Source of the DNA: Alectoria sarmentosa
Taxonomy: Eukaryota > Ascomycota > Lecanoromycetes > Lecanorales > Parmeliaceae
Length of the DNA stretch: 64,000 bases
Direction: 5' to 3'
NCBI GenBank assembly: GCA_009733775.1
Contig: WOGZ01000013.1
Span: 186,001-250,000 of the forward strand
Positions 46,795-58,519 of this stretch are shown here, in pieces; the first letter of the stretch is position 1; each line of letters opens with the position of its first letter. A program made the position numbers and the translations under genes. Under the pieces are notes generated by a model, which saw only the letters and a program-made list of their open reading frames with translations, was not told the DNA's origin and made no database searches.

Positions 46795-48559
46795 TCAATC
46801 ATCCATATACTTCTTCAGACCCCTCAGTCTCTGTTTCGCCAGTTCGAGTAAGTCGTCGTTTTTGCAGACGGCAAAACGCAGGTAGTCCTCGGAAAGGTGT
46901 GCATTCTCGGGACTGTAGAAGTCTGCGCACGTCATCATCATCATCAGCATCGGTTCCGGAAAAAGAATGATTTCCGAGCGGCAATTTGGGAAGCTTTTTT
47001 CGTACCCGCTGGCGGGATGGCTGCGACGCCAAGCTCCTTGATCAAGAACCATGAGAGTTTGAAGTCTCTGGACCGCTCCTCTACTTCTGGCGGGAAGGCG
47101 AAACTGGCGGGGATTTTGACCCGGCTCGTGTTGACAAGCACGAAGTAGCCGCCTTGAGGATCGATGTACTATGCTCGGAAGGATTGACAGATCAGCCCAG
47201 CGAGTCGCACAACCAGATGGAACCGTTCGGACGCACCGGGAGGCCTAGCTCTTCCCACACGGCGTTGAACCGGGCCATCTTGCCCATCATGTCCATCCTG
47301 CTCTCCTCCCAGAAACCCCTGCTGTCCGCTTCCTCGTAACCCACGGCGGCGGCCTCCTGCTGTGGACCGGGCGTGGCGAAACAGATGCGCGTGTGCGCCG
47401 TGGAAACGTGATTGATCAGGCTCGCTGGCCCGATCAAAAACCCCACGCGCCATCCAGTCGCATAAAATGCCTTGCCGACTGAACCCACGGTCAATGTCCG
47501 CGCTTCAATCTCGGGCGAAAGGGTCGAGATTCGGGTAAAGGGCACGTAGGAAAGTCGGTCGTAGACTTCGTCGGAGAGTATTATGATGGAATGCTGAACG
47601 CAGAGCTCGCCAAGGGCCAAGAGTTCCCCGCGCGAGAACACCTTGCCGATGGGATTGTGACTTGTACTGGGTTAGTACACAAAGAATCAGATAGAAATGA
47701 TAAACACGGACGGAGTATTTATAATCTTCAGGGTGTCAGTGTATCGCCAAAACACCGGACGCTAACGTGACTGACCATCATCTTAGTCCTAGGTGATATA
47801 GCTTGTCTGACTTGCTGCATATCCAGGGTCCATTCTGATGCAGGAATCCTCACTCTCCCGTCCGCCGAAGGTGGTATGAATGGAACGTATTTGACGATGG
47901 CGCTTGCCAAGTGAATATTGCGAATGTATCTAGCAGTGCCATCAGCATTATCGTAAGTTTCAGCTGTTTTTCCTAGATCTCACTGATCAAAGAACGGCTC
48001 GAAGCAAATGACTTCCTCGCCCGGCTCGACGAAGGCCATGATCGCACTAAGCATCCCCTCATTCGCCCCTGTCGTGATGGAGATTTCGGTCACAGGATCA
48101 ATCACCCTCCCAAACATGGGGGAATATGTATCCGCCAAAGCCTTCTTCAGCCGTGGCCGGCCCTGCTCTCCTCATCAGCTTTAGCTGGGTACGTCGAGTT
48201 GGAAAGGCAGTCACTCTTGTGGGCGAATATTGGTTGCAGTCCACCTTTGTCAACGCTTCTTGCGCTGCGTCGATGAGGAACTGGGGCGGATTGTAGCCGC
48301 TTGTGAAACGAACTTTAGCGACGTTGTCACATGCAATGGCTCCGGATGACCTACAAGAAACCCTGACCAAGGTTCGCGATAGGTTGTATAGAGGATGCAG
48401 CCGCAGCCGAGTTGACCATGGTCCTGTGGCCTAGGTTCAGTCGCGGCGAGCCTACTTTACGAGTGCTTGGGGATGTCCCGCCCAGCCTTACCAAACATCG
48501 TTTCCAAAGCCTGATATTCGTGCTGCAGGCTTGATCAGCTCCTCCGGGTGAGCGGCCAT
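46795..48559 (-). CDS. Kynurenine--oxoglutarate aminotransferase (fold-type I PLP)
   Basis: Nine exons (48559-48492, 48423-48355, 48299-48215, 48162-47984, 47929-47776, 47725-47712, 47660-47237, 47168-47006, 46922-46795) give 427 residues. The kynurenine aminotransferase pattern is complete: DVWTMVNSAAAASSIQPIAN, LGQGFFGYNPPQF, TTGANEGML, PHNPIGKVFSR, SDEVYDRL, and the PLP-lysine motif SVGKAFYATGWRVGF (about K253), then GGYFVLV and EDYLRFAVCKND. The enzyme turns kynurenine into kynurenic acid with 2-oxoglutarate and may also act as a cysteine-conjugate lyase. Exon 6 is a 14-nt micro-exon coding IINTP, needed to reach HNPIG. Splice phases agree at all eight junctions. Confidence 0.96.
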
Positions 48560-50262
48560 GATGCTTGATACACCCTATAAGGCGCTTGAGGATATACAGA
48601 GGAAGGGGTTGTAATTGTCTTGGTATTGAAGCATTAATATGCGCAGTGTCAAAGTATGCCCGGACTGACATTGTGCCGTTCACGGCTCGGAAGCCTAAGG
48701 TAAGATGACATAATCCCGTCTCGAGACAACTACCTCGGTAAGGTAACGAGTGACAAACTAACGCCCATTGGGGGTTGGATCTATGGCGCAAGAGAGAACT
48801 CTCCTTTACTCTCAAGTATTTTACATGTACGAAATCGAGAATACGGTAAATACAGTACTTTGGCGTCAGCCCCAACGGCTGCTATTTACGGACCGGGCCA
48901 AGCTTCCATTTGGTGATGCCGATAGCCGCAAACTCAAAAAAATGCCAACGTAGAACAAGGGGTGAATGATGTACCTATCTCCATAGGGTAAGAGTATGGA
49001 GCACAAGTCATGCATATAGGGGTAATTCTGCGGGCGAAAACCTTAAAATTTCTAAGTCTTACTGAGGAGGAAAATCAAAAATTCTAAGTCCCACAGTACA
49101 GCCGGCAGACTTATCTCAGTAGGACTTAGAGGTTTTGAGTTTCCCTATATGCATGACTTATGCTCCATAGTCTTACTTTAAGTACTTGAATGAGCTGAAC
49201 TTATGACATCATGATCGCTCTCAGCTCTGCCCTTATTGGGATGAAGCTCCGGATCGTCTCGCGCGTGATTCAGACCCGCAGGAGTGATATTTCCTCCTTC
49301 CCGAGCATTCGAATTCTTCACAAGAAAAGTTTAATCCAACCCTGCTCTAAAGTAAGCACGTTGTCAGACGAGACAATTATACGTCCAGGACTTTTGATCT
49401 CCGTATGATGTTTCTCATACGTAAATCTAAACTCTCCCCTGTACCTCCTTGATCAACCCCATCGATTAAAGCATTCATCAATGATCTTCGATTTAAAGAC
49501 CGCAATGGGCTCTTGGCTCTTTTTACAGGCTCGAGGAATCTTTAATTAAACGAATGATTCAACAGCATCTCGATTCAGTTTCGAGATGTCAACCAGTAAC
49601 GTGTGACTCAATCCCACTTCAAGACCCCTCCTTTGATGCAGTCGGCTGCCATCGATGATTGGATGACGGCTGCAGCTTGAAACATCGTGTGGCCGGGCAG
49701 ATTAAACAACTGAGCCAACGACCATCATTTCCCACCTCGGTTCGTCCGGTAAGCTGGATGAGGTGAGATTCGGAATCGGTTCAACGCCTCCCGTACGTGC
49801 GGATATTCAGTGCGCAATGCGCAAAGTGAATCATTTTCTGCCTCGAGACTAGTTTGCGCTGTCCTCATGGCCGCTTTGAATCTAGATGGTTGCCTGGACA
49901 GACGGACAATCACAACACCCCATTGTTGTTGAAATGATGGTGCCTTGCCCACATTATCAACCACGTGTAGGCAACCGATACCTTCCTAATGAAAATGTTC
50001 GCATACATATGATTCATAGATTGCTGTCGCCCAAGTGGGAGGCCCCGTTCCTGTTCCCCATTGGCAGCGCGAATTCCGGAAAGTTTTCATGCGCTAGTAG
50101 CCCAACTGAGCCTACGTATGTATTTTATTTGTGATGGTTATATCATACTGTTGCAAATATACCTTGACACTAGAGGCCACCACCATTCATAAGCTTGGTC
50201 AATCGATCCATTGTTCAACACCAAATCTTCAAAAATAGATCTGTTTCCAAAATTGCCATCTG
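48560..50262. other. Divergent intergenic region, 1.7 kb, with a MITE
   Basis: No gene found between the aminotransferase and the second MFS transporter. The only structured element is the inverted repeat at 48989-49175. Confidence 0.55.
48989..49175. mobile_element. Small hairpin MITE (187 bp)
   Basis: The left end (TAAGAGTATGGAGCACAAGT, continuing CATGCATATAGGG) matches the reverse complement of the right end over about 33 bp with two differences. A second inner pair (TCTAAGTCTTACTGAG against CTCAGTAGGACTTAGA) extends the hairpin. Both ends carry TA, as for Stowaway/Tc1-mariner-type MITEs. Confidence 0.75.
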
Positions 50263-52232
50263 ATGTCGAAGGATGATGCCAGCGAAGTGTTCGCTGCTGC
50301 TCATACTGGCGATACTATCTCACCAGAGGTCAAGGGGCAATCCTCAGCAGCAGCTCAATCCATCAACCTCGCATCTTCAGCTAGCCAGATGAATGGCGAA
50401 CTCCTCCAACGGAAAGGTTTCCTCGATCGTGTGACAGTCATCAAACATGTCAATACACCCTTGGAATATGGGACTTTGACAAAATGGATGATTACTTTAA
50501 TTGTTGCTGGCGCTGCGGCCATAGATCCAATCAGCAGCACAATCTTCTATCGTACGCTGTCCGACCTCGGTAGCATCCTGCACAACACTGACAACTAGCT
50601 TCAGCTGCTCTCCCCGAACTTGCCACCGACTTTGACATTTCTCCTACTATCGCCAACCTCTCTGTTGCCCTTGCCTTTCTTCCCACGGCGATTTGCCCGC
50701 TCTGGTGGTCTTTCCTCTCCGAGTCTCGAGGGCGACGGATGGCCTACTTGATTTCACTGGCCCTGTGCTTGGTATTCAATACACTTTCGGCAAAGTCGTC
50801 TTCCATTGGCGCGCTAATAGCCATGCGTCTCCTCAGCAGCGGTACCGGTTGCTCTGTAACGGCCGTGGGAGCGGGGACAGTCGCTGATATCTGGGAGCCC
50901 AGTATGAGAGGTAAAGCAATGGGGATCTTTTATCTCGGACCACTTCTAGGACCTGCTGTTGGACCTGTGATAGGTGGAGCCCTTACGCAAGCATGGGACT
51001 GGCGAGCGACGCAGTGGTTCTTGGCCATTATGTGCGGCGCTTGTCTTCTGGTAATCTTGTTCTGTCTTCCAGAGACGCTCGGCAGCTCCCGCGAACGCAT
51101 AGGCGGCGAGAAAGAGATTTTCCCATGCAGTGATGACCTGGAGCAAAACGAGCCTCGAAACGTTCACCGTCAGTCTTTTCGAAGTCGCTTTCAAATTGGG
51201 GGCCGTATCATCGTGGCAAACATTATTGACCCTCTCCGCATTCTTGTATACCTCCGCTTCCCCGCCATCCTCCTACCCGTCTACCTGGCCAGTGTATCAC
51301 TGGGCATGCTCGTTGTGTGGTCTGTAAGTATTCAAGCGGCCTTCTCGAAGCCTCCATATGACTATTCAGCCCTGATAATAGGACTACTGTTCATTCCATT
51401 TTCCATGGGACTTATCCTAGCCTCAATTCTCGGTGGTCGATGGTCTGATTACATCATGCTTCGAGCGGCAAAACGTGCAGGACGCCTTGACGAGAAAGGA
51501 AAGCTGGTTGCCCGGCCAGGAGATCGTGTACGCGAAAATGCATGGCTTTCGATTGTGCTATTCTCGGGAGGTCTGCTTTGGTATGGCTGGACTGTCAAAT
51601 ATGGAGTACTCTGGATTGTACCTGTAAGGCTCCTTTCCTTTCTTTTGCGCGTTCTCCCCACCATTGTACAGAGATTGGCTATCACCACAAGGCTGCAAAT
51701 GATAGAAGTGGCAACAACAAAGACTGACCAAACCTTACTGATGTCGTGCTCGTCCAGATGTGCGCAAGTTTCTTCATCGGCGCTGGCAGTATGCTAGTCT
51801 TTGTAAGCAGATCTTCCATACTCTCCTCTCATTTTCACATTGCAGACGACGAACCGCGAAACCGATTTCCGGAGCGCGACAGAGCCTATCGGCGTCACAA
51901 TCACTTGTCTCATAGCCCCCAATCTTCGGTACATGTTTCTGGAAAAGGAGGCGCTGACACGCCCAATTTCCCTGTAGGGCCTCACGACCACGATGCTCAC
52001 GGAGCTGGTGCCTAGCAAAAGCGCTTCTGCCGTCGCGGTCAACGCCCTGGGCAGGAATCTATTCTCCTGTATTGGCGGAGTGGTGGCGCAGCCATTGATT
52101 GGCGCCGTGGGCCAAGGATGGCTCTTCACAGGACTATCCGTCATCATCGTAGCGGGCTCGGGGGTCATTTGGGCCATGCGCAGGTTTTCGGAAAAGTGGA
52201 GGATTGAGCTGGCTGGTAAGCTCGCGGACTAG
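50263..52232 (+). CDS. MFS drug:H+ antiporter (DHA1 type)
   Basis: Four exons (50263-50551, 50599-51623, 51758-51802, 51978-52232) give 537 residues. The order of motifs is that of fungal DHA1 transporters: LTKWMITLIVAGAAAIDPIS in TM1, SAALPELATDFDIS, LWWSFLSESRGRRMAY (motif A), the antiporter motif C GPLLGPAVGPVIGG, FCLPETLG at the end of TM6, and a C-terminal half with MLTELVPSKSASAVAVN and FSCIGGVVAQPL. Such proteins expel drugs, toxins or amines at the plasma membrane; the substrate is not predictable. The third intron (175 nt) is longer than the others and might hide a further small exon, but the join LVF-GLTTTML fits the family. Confidence 0.92.
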
Positions 52233-53407
52233 ATGATTTGAGGGGGCAAGGATGCAATATTATGTGAACAGATGAATGTATACTAGGAAATTATTTGAAT
52301 GTGTACTTATTCCGTTCATTAGTAAAGCGTAGGTATTATCAAGGAAATAAAACCTTACCTACTTTTAAACATGTGCTGGGATGGGGGCGCGGGCTTCCCA
52401 GTCAGTAGTGGAAAGCTTGGAAGATCTATCTCTATCTACGATTACAATAAATAGCACTTGTTCTTTTTAAGTACGCTCGGGGAGAGACCCGGGGGGCTAT
52501 CCAAGCGCTTTTTGTCGGACGGGGCGCGTCCTCGTACTTAAGCTCGAAATCATGGATACGTGATAGGAATATGTGATTGATAACATGAACCTTCAAGCTT
52601 GCTTCGATGACCCCTCCTCCGGCAAGAGCCTTCGGAGGGTAAAGAGAAGTTTTAAAGAAAGAAAGAAAGAGCTTGTCAGAAGAGCATTGATTGAGAGGGT
52701 TTTTTTTAAATAAAAACTACTTCTTGGGGCATGGAGTGAGTCTCCTCCACCTTCATTCTTCATTCTTCCAACCTCTTTTTCTCTCGCAAGCCGTTTCTGC
52801 TCGTATCAATCAGAGCTATTTATTGGCAGTAGCTTTTTCCGGTCGATTGTATGTATGGTAGGTTGGTTTATTTAGGAGTTGTGGATTTAAGTTAGTTTTG
52901 TTTGGGGTTAGGGGTTGGAGGAGGAGGAGGAGGAGGAGGTGCCGTAGCTGGGCTGGCTTAGTGGAGATGTTTGGAAGCGTAGGGAGGAGCTGGCTTCGGG
53001 GTTTTGGGGTTGGGTTTCTGGTAGAGGGTAGGGTAGGGAAGGGAAGGGTAGGTTATTCAAGTATTATTAGAATTTGGCAATGGCGATGGCAAGAGAGTGA
53101 GGAGCGTTGACACTTAAGTGCGTTTCTTCCCCCCTCTTTTTCAAAATTTGCCGGTATTGGGTCCGTCATGAGAATGGAGGAGGAGCTGTAGTATAAAATT
53201 TCTAGGCAGGTGAATAATTGCTGTAGGTGTGTAGCAAGTTTTATGGATGGATTGCTGGAGCAGTAGGAGTTGAGTTACTATATTAAATGCAGGAAGGAGG
53301 AAGACGGTGCAAACGATTCGTGATCTTTTCAAAAAGTGTTAGTCGGCGCACAATTCCCCCGTTGAGAGTGCCTTGATGCGCCATTCCGTCGTGAACCTGA
53401 TTTTGAC
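52233..53407. other. Intergenic region with simple repeats
   Basis: Holds a (GAAA)n run near 52657, a (GGA)n run at about 52917-52940, and the left copy of a dispersed repeat (53128-53265). No gene. Confidence 0.5.
53128..53265. repeat. Dispersed repeat, copy 1
   Basis: Shares with 62838-62960 the order CCCCTCTT, GAGCTGTAGTATAA, AGGCAG(G/A)TGAAT and TTGCTGTAGGTGTG, with about 75-80 percent identity by eye. Confidence 0.6.
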
Positions 53408-54204
53408 CCAAGGTTGACAAGGGGGAGGTTGAGATGTACCTGAGGATGGAAATGGCAGTGTTATACCCACGCGGAGACGCCCTCGTGGCTGAGAAAATTC
53501 GTCAGGTCAGTCTGTTTTACTCATACCCTTGGTGCATCACCCTCATTTTGATTATTGTTTAGTTCGAATCTCCTACAATGCTCAAGTTCTGGAAACAGCG
53601 CGATTCCCCAGCGACCTAACAGGCTCGAAATGACAATTCAAAGCACAATGGTTACCGTTGGGGGGGAGCTCCTACCGCTGTCCAGCTTCAAGAGTATGAC
53701 AAAGACGTTGTTATCCTTTTCAACGGAAAGATGTCTGTCACCGTGCCCCCTTCGCTGGTGTCGGAGATCAGATACTCCACATTCGCTACAGATGTTATGA
53801 AGGCCAATCCTGGTATCGAGAAGAACGATGTGGTCAGGGTGTGGATTGGGCTCGTTAAGAATTTGTAGCCGACCGCTCCCAATGAGGTAAAGACAGACAA
53901 GATCAACGAGGTATATATGCCGCTGTGTATGGGCTAATAGATACTGAATGTCGGTTTTTTTACACAGGCATACATTATCCCAGCTCCCGCTGTTGACCCA
54001 GGCATTAGCAGCAGTAGCTCGTCACTGAAGCGCAGACAGCCCATTCTGATCGACTCGGACTCGGAATCTGACTCGGAGCCCGTAGTTGTGGAGACCAGCA
54101 ACGATCCCGTTGATCAGAATGCATGGAAAGATTACCGGGCTTCTCGATTGGCGAAAACAAAGATGATGACGAGCCAGGAATGTTCAAAGAAGAAGAGGAG
54201 TTGA
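53408..54204 (+). pseudogene. Two-domain family member I, 5'-truncated with two nonsense codons
   Basis: Only the end of the N-domain exon remains (VDKGEVEMYLRMEMAV, then YPRGD and IRQ at the GTCAGT donor, 53505). Exon 2 (53563-53910) starts FESPTMLKFWKQR, the family junction motif, and stays in one frame except for TAA at 53617-53619 and TAG at 53866-53868, both explained by C to T in CAA and CAG. The second domain is well kept: EIRYSTFATDVMKANPGIEK and VVRVWIGLVKNL. Exon 3 (53968-54204) has SSLKRRQPILIDSDSESDSE, a basic patch next to a SUMO-interaction-like motif, and ends CSKKKRS. Exon 2 closely resembles that of member K. Confidence 0.62.
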
Positions 54205-54831
54205 ACGACGGAAAGGCGGAGGAGAACGAAAGGTTGAATCGCATATTGTATTCCAGAGATTAATGTTAGAGCCTTAGAAAAAGTACTTTGTTTGTTAGCC
54301 GTACGAAAGGTTCAAAAAGAAATCTGCTGTGGACTAGATCCGTCTACCTGCCGTGACCAAGCGAGCAGCTTTGGAAATGCAGGGGAAAATAAGTGTCACA
54401 TCAAATCAGGGTTTTTTCAATCCAAGGTAGGAGTCATGTATCATTTCTGACCATGTTAAAACCCGTTTTTGACCTTGTAGGTTGATCACCTTCATGTCAA
54501 CTCGGGTTAGCGTGGGTTTTAAGGGTGAAGCGTTGATTATTTGTTAATTTGTTAGTAGAATTTTCCGTTGAGCTAGAAAGAAAACTTACCTTTCAGAATA
54601 TGGTGTTAAATGCAAATATAATGCAGGTGAATCTGGAATAAGTACGTGCCGAGGCTCTGGCTACGAAAATCTTTTCAACACAACGGAGACTCACCACATC
54701 TGGATACGAACGGCTTACTACCTTTTGCCGCTTCCATACCATCTCTTGACTCTCACAAAATCAAGACGTCCGCTGCCTTTCAAATCCCCATACGCTCTCA
54801 ACAACGTCTGGAGCTCCTCAATATAGATAAA
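54205..54831. other. Intergenic region
   Basis: No gene recognised between member I and the relic at 54832. Confidence 0.45.
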
Positions 54832-55110
54832 ATGGCTTCATTCCCTCCTACCAGCGACGACCCCCAGGGCACTGCCGACTCTCCCCGGATTCGCACTCCA
54901 CTTTTAATTACCCCCCGCCCTGGCCCCCTTTGAGACAAGTATCCAACATCTTCTGAGCGCGCAACACGGGTCTCCACTACTACACGAAGTACATGCTGTG
55001 GAATTGCGATAGCCCAAGCATGCACAATGGTCGAAAAACACCACACTGTGTGTTGGTACACGCAGATTAATCCAGAGTACCGTAATGACGTTAACGGGCC
55101 CAGGGAGCTT
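54832..55110 (+). pseudogene. Probable relic of a family N-domain exon (member N)
   Basis: An ATG at 54832 starts MASFPPTSDDPQG, like the disordered leaders of relatives, but soon stops. In shifted frames the DNA then reads LHYYTKYML (compare VIYTKYHFE in member D) and TMVEKHHTVCWYTQINPEY followed by GPRELGY at a GTAGGT donor. Compare MVEKH, Y-W-A-I-Q and the L-x-E-Q exon end of D. At least two frame changes are needed. I rate it a decayed copy. Confidence 0.35.
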
Positions 55111-55409
55111 GGCTATGTAGGTTTGGCTCTAACATTCTCAACGCACATACAGGAGCTGGAAAATTTGACTGACGCTATATAGAACAGTCGTGAGGAAACT
55201 GCGTAACTCTGGTCCGATGACAAGAGTTCGTATCTCACTTTGAACCGCCAGTATCGGGAGCGGCGAAGGGAGGGCCACTTACGGAGAAATCCTTAAACCT
55301 TATCAACAATAAGCAGCGTTCAGGAACTAACGATTGATTTGGTTCGTAGATGCCAGGTCTGTTTTAGATGTGAATAAGCACTGGTGGGAAAGCGAAATAT
55401 CGATGACGA

Positions 55410-55850
55410 GTGCAGAAGTATGCAGCCTTCAGCACTTCGAGTCATTTATCAGAGTCCTTTCAAAGCTCACGGCAAAAGTATGGCCAAATTCCCTACGCCA
55501 GGCTGCGGTGCTACTATAGCCAGCATGACCCATTTCATCTTGCGCAGGAAATGCTGCTTTTTGGTTTCGCCATGAGCGGGCATGTTGAGATGGATGGCTG
55601 TCCAGACGCAGAGCACGATTGTGAAGGCGCAGCTGTAGAGCAGGCTCCATGTGCCCCTGCCTTTGGGATCTGGCATCCAAGGGAGTACTATGGTGTCACG
55701 CAAGGCAGTTAGATCTTGTGTGGGGGCCGCGTGGGCGGGTTGAAACAGCGTGCAGGTTTTGAGGACGAGAAGGAACGTCGTCATATGGAACAGACACAGG
55801 TTGTCAGCCGTCTTTCGAGGATACCATTGGGAATGATGTTCGCACTTAAA
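55410..55850 (-). pseudogene. Frameshifted fragment of a fungal membrane protein
   Basis: From an ATG at about 55784 the minus strand reads MTTFLLVLKTCTLFQPAHAA, a signal peptide, then RGTWSLLYSCAFTIVLC and VWTAIHLNMPA, the opening of a common fungal membrane-protein family whose members have W-T/S-x-L/I-H-L-N-x-P. The match continues RKMKWVMLAIVAP and then moves to another frame as TAAWRREFGHTFAV. The rest of the usual 400 or more residues is missing. Confidence 0.42.
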
Positions 55851-57240
55851 ACATCTCCAAGGTGAAAAAAAAGACAGTACAATGGCAGGAGAAGGAACTG
55901 TCTGAGCGAACTTGCTTGGGAGTGAGGCTGAGTGAGTAATCATACAAAATATTTTTGAGCAGACGCTTGACAGCCTCGGCTTGTGATTTTAAGGGCGGCG
56001 TGAGGCACTAACCTCCGATTAGGCATGTCCACCCTTAGAAACTACAACCAAAGCTGGATCCAAGTGCCCACATCATCAAAAAAGAGACATGAAGAACGTC
56101 TTGTTTCTCGAACTTTGGCGGTGTAGGGTTTCGTCGGCGAAGTATGGAGAGGACGCTTTCAATATCTTTCCGTGTAGGAAAGGTGGGCGTGATGGAGAGA
56201 CTGGTGAAAGGAATCAGCGGATGAATCCATCGTCCAAATTACCACCCCGGGTTAGGATCCCATATACAGACTTACGGAGAGGTAGCAATGTACAAATTTG
56301 TGGAACAAAGATTTCGACCAAGAGAGGGGCCCCTCTAGCTCGCTAATTTCTGCGGTTGGCTTGTGTACGAATCTCCTTTGCTGAAAAAGATATTCGCTTC
56401 CCACAAGAGAAGAGCGGTTCACCTCTGGCAGCGAAAACATCCCGAGTCGTGAATCACGTTCGGGAGTACTGCCGAGTCGACGAGACAAAACTACTTGAGT
56501 GTTGGGCTTCTATCTTAACATCGAGCTTCATCATTAGCATGAGTATTGATAGCATAATACCTTCCGCCACCGCTCCCTCTCTGTTTTTTGTAACTTGAGG
56601 CTTAACGCGCTGGGTCGCCGCAATGCCCAAATGACAAAGCAGCTGGGTGAGACACCTTGTCAGTGACGCGAGATTCATGAAATGACATGCTACTAGCTCA
56701 TAACATTGAAATGTACGAGGTGTGACTAAATCTCCTGAATAGATTAGTCGGCCAAAATATCATTTTCGCGCTTTAGTATTTGGGGAAATCGAAGATCTCG
56801 GTACTCGGATTTATAGAATTTGAAGTTTGAAATTTGAAATTTGGAGTTTGACGTTTGATGATTGAAGTCGGGAAGTTGGGGAGAGCAGATCCCCCGACGC
56901 AGTAGCACCTGCAACACCGATTAGCAAGGTCACTCCTTGGGAATCGAGACTGTGGGTGAATATTGAGAACGACGCTAGTACGCCAGCCTTCCATTTTTGG
57001 TAGCTTTGGAGCGTGAAGCGAGGATTCGGAAACCGAAATGTAAGGAGTGTATATATGGATTGTAAAGGCATTACTAGACTCGCGATCTGATCTTATATGG
57101 GATAATGAACATACAGAAAATTGGACAGTAGCAGTTCTCTGCACTCGAAGGTATTGATTCTCGCAACGATCCAATTGCTGGCGCCTTGAGGTACGTCAGC
57201 CGCTTCTATATACTTTGGTTTTCGACCTAACTTCCGTGCG
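55851..57240. other. Gene-poor region
   Basis: About 1.4 kb without a supported gene. An A/T-rich run of TTTGAAATTTG-like units lies at 56815-56870. Confidence 0.45.
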
Positions 57241-57480
57241 GGTGTCAATCATCGAAATTGGCACGTTTACGGTCGTAAAGTTGGGTGTGACCGTTGTTTA
57301 TGCCATCAACGTTAAGTTCCGAGCGGTCGTAAAATCTGGGTCTTGACATCGTTACGATCGTGAATATAATGCTAAGCCTTTTGAGGCTTTTCAACGCCGT
57401 CAACGTGGAAATTCGAGCGACTTGTATCATTGATCTAGACATTTTCGCGGTCGTAAATGAGTTTCTAACCGCTGTCGGAG
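57241..57480. repeat. Dispersed repeat related to the palindrome cluster
   Basis: ATAATGCTAAGCCTTTTGAGG and CGTCAACGTGGAAATTCGAGCG (each here shown in part of a longer block, 57367-57420) match the flanks of the palindromes at 26191-26300. A second copy of the GTCAAC/ATCAAC-GAGCG-GTCGTAAA unit precedes it (57302-57335). The palindrome itself is absent. Confidence 0.5.
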
Positions 57481-57615
57481 TCAAAATAGATGCCATTGTC
57501 CCTAGTCCTATGCAAGATTTCGGACAAGTATGCGAAAAGCTCATTCGCTCTCGACGACGTATCGCAGCGCCCCTTTTTCAGCCAGATCTATCAACCAGGC
57601 CTACCGCCTCTTCGG

Positions 57616-58519
57616 TCATCCCTGATAGAATTGAACGTCCATGGATCCATATATCGATTGCTCATCAACATTGGAGATCTCAAGGCCATCCACTCCGTCC
57701 TCGAAGTGGTCGCTATCGGAGTATAGAGCAGAGACTTCGGGGTCGGTCACAGCATCTGTCAAGCGTTCAGTAGGGGTAGGATGAAGGAGCCGTGAATAGT
57801 ACTGACCAACTTGCTCTGTTGCCTCACAGCTTTTTTTATTTGTAGCTTTGTTCTTTCTGCATCTACGGCGGCGCTTCTTCTTCTTATCCTTCTGCTTCTT
57901 GCTTCCAGAGCTCGCCTACATATCGCATGTCAACATGTTCTTAACAGTATCCTGCATGAAAGATACATACTGTCTGTGGCGTGTCAGGTTCCTGACGCTC
58001 CTTGACTGAGTATCCAGCAACAAGACTCAGAGCATCCGAAGCTTCTTGCTCGTTCAGAGCAACATCTATATCTGACTGAGAACTCAAAGTCCGTTCTCCC
58101 CTAGTCCCTTTCTTCACTAGCTCTTTCTTGAACGCTTGTCCGTTTCTGGTCGCATCCAGGTTGGCCAGATGCTCTTCGAATAGTGGCGATTTCACCTACA
58201 TCTTTTGGTTGGGTCGCGCCTTCTGCGTACTCCCGGTACTTGGGGGACGGGTTACTTGGCCTAGCAGAAATTCTTGCCGTGGATCGCCGTGCTTGGAAGC
58301 CCCTCGAACTCCAAAGGACCAGTAAAATTCGACATCAGAGCGGCTGACGACCGTTCCATGTAGCCTGTTCAGGGTCACGAAATCATTTGCGAAATTCACA
58401 ATGCTGACACTATTCGACTCGAAATATTCCGGGGTGTAAATGAGTACCACGATGTTGTCGTCGAGCAAACCCGGAATCCTTACGCGTTTGTGGGGATTGG
58501 CCGATGATATTGGGGACAT
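57616..58519 (-). CDS. Two-domain family member J: N-domain plus basic tail, apparently intact
   Basis: Three exons (58519-58256, 58195-57971, 57915-57616), all phase 0, give 262 residues. Exon 1 is the N-domain: DDNIVVLIYTPEYFESNSV, a helix, DVEFYWSFGVRG, HGDPRQEFLLGQ at the intron. Exon 2 begins VKSPLFEEHLANLD, the junction motif with H-L in place of F-W, and is a charged helical segment; the usual second domain is not evident. Exon 3 has a very strong NLS (SKKQKDKKKKRRRRCRKNK) and an acidic end (YSDSDHFEDGVDGLE). No stop or frame break. Nuclear location is likely from composition; role unknown. Confidence 0.72.

Noticed and set aside
42036..52232. Transporters plus aminotransferase as a secondary-metabolite cluster
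   Set aside because: There is no polyketide, peptide or terpene backbone enzyme and no pathway regulator; the genes look like independent neighbours.
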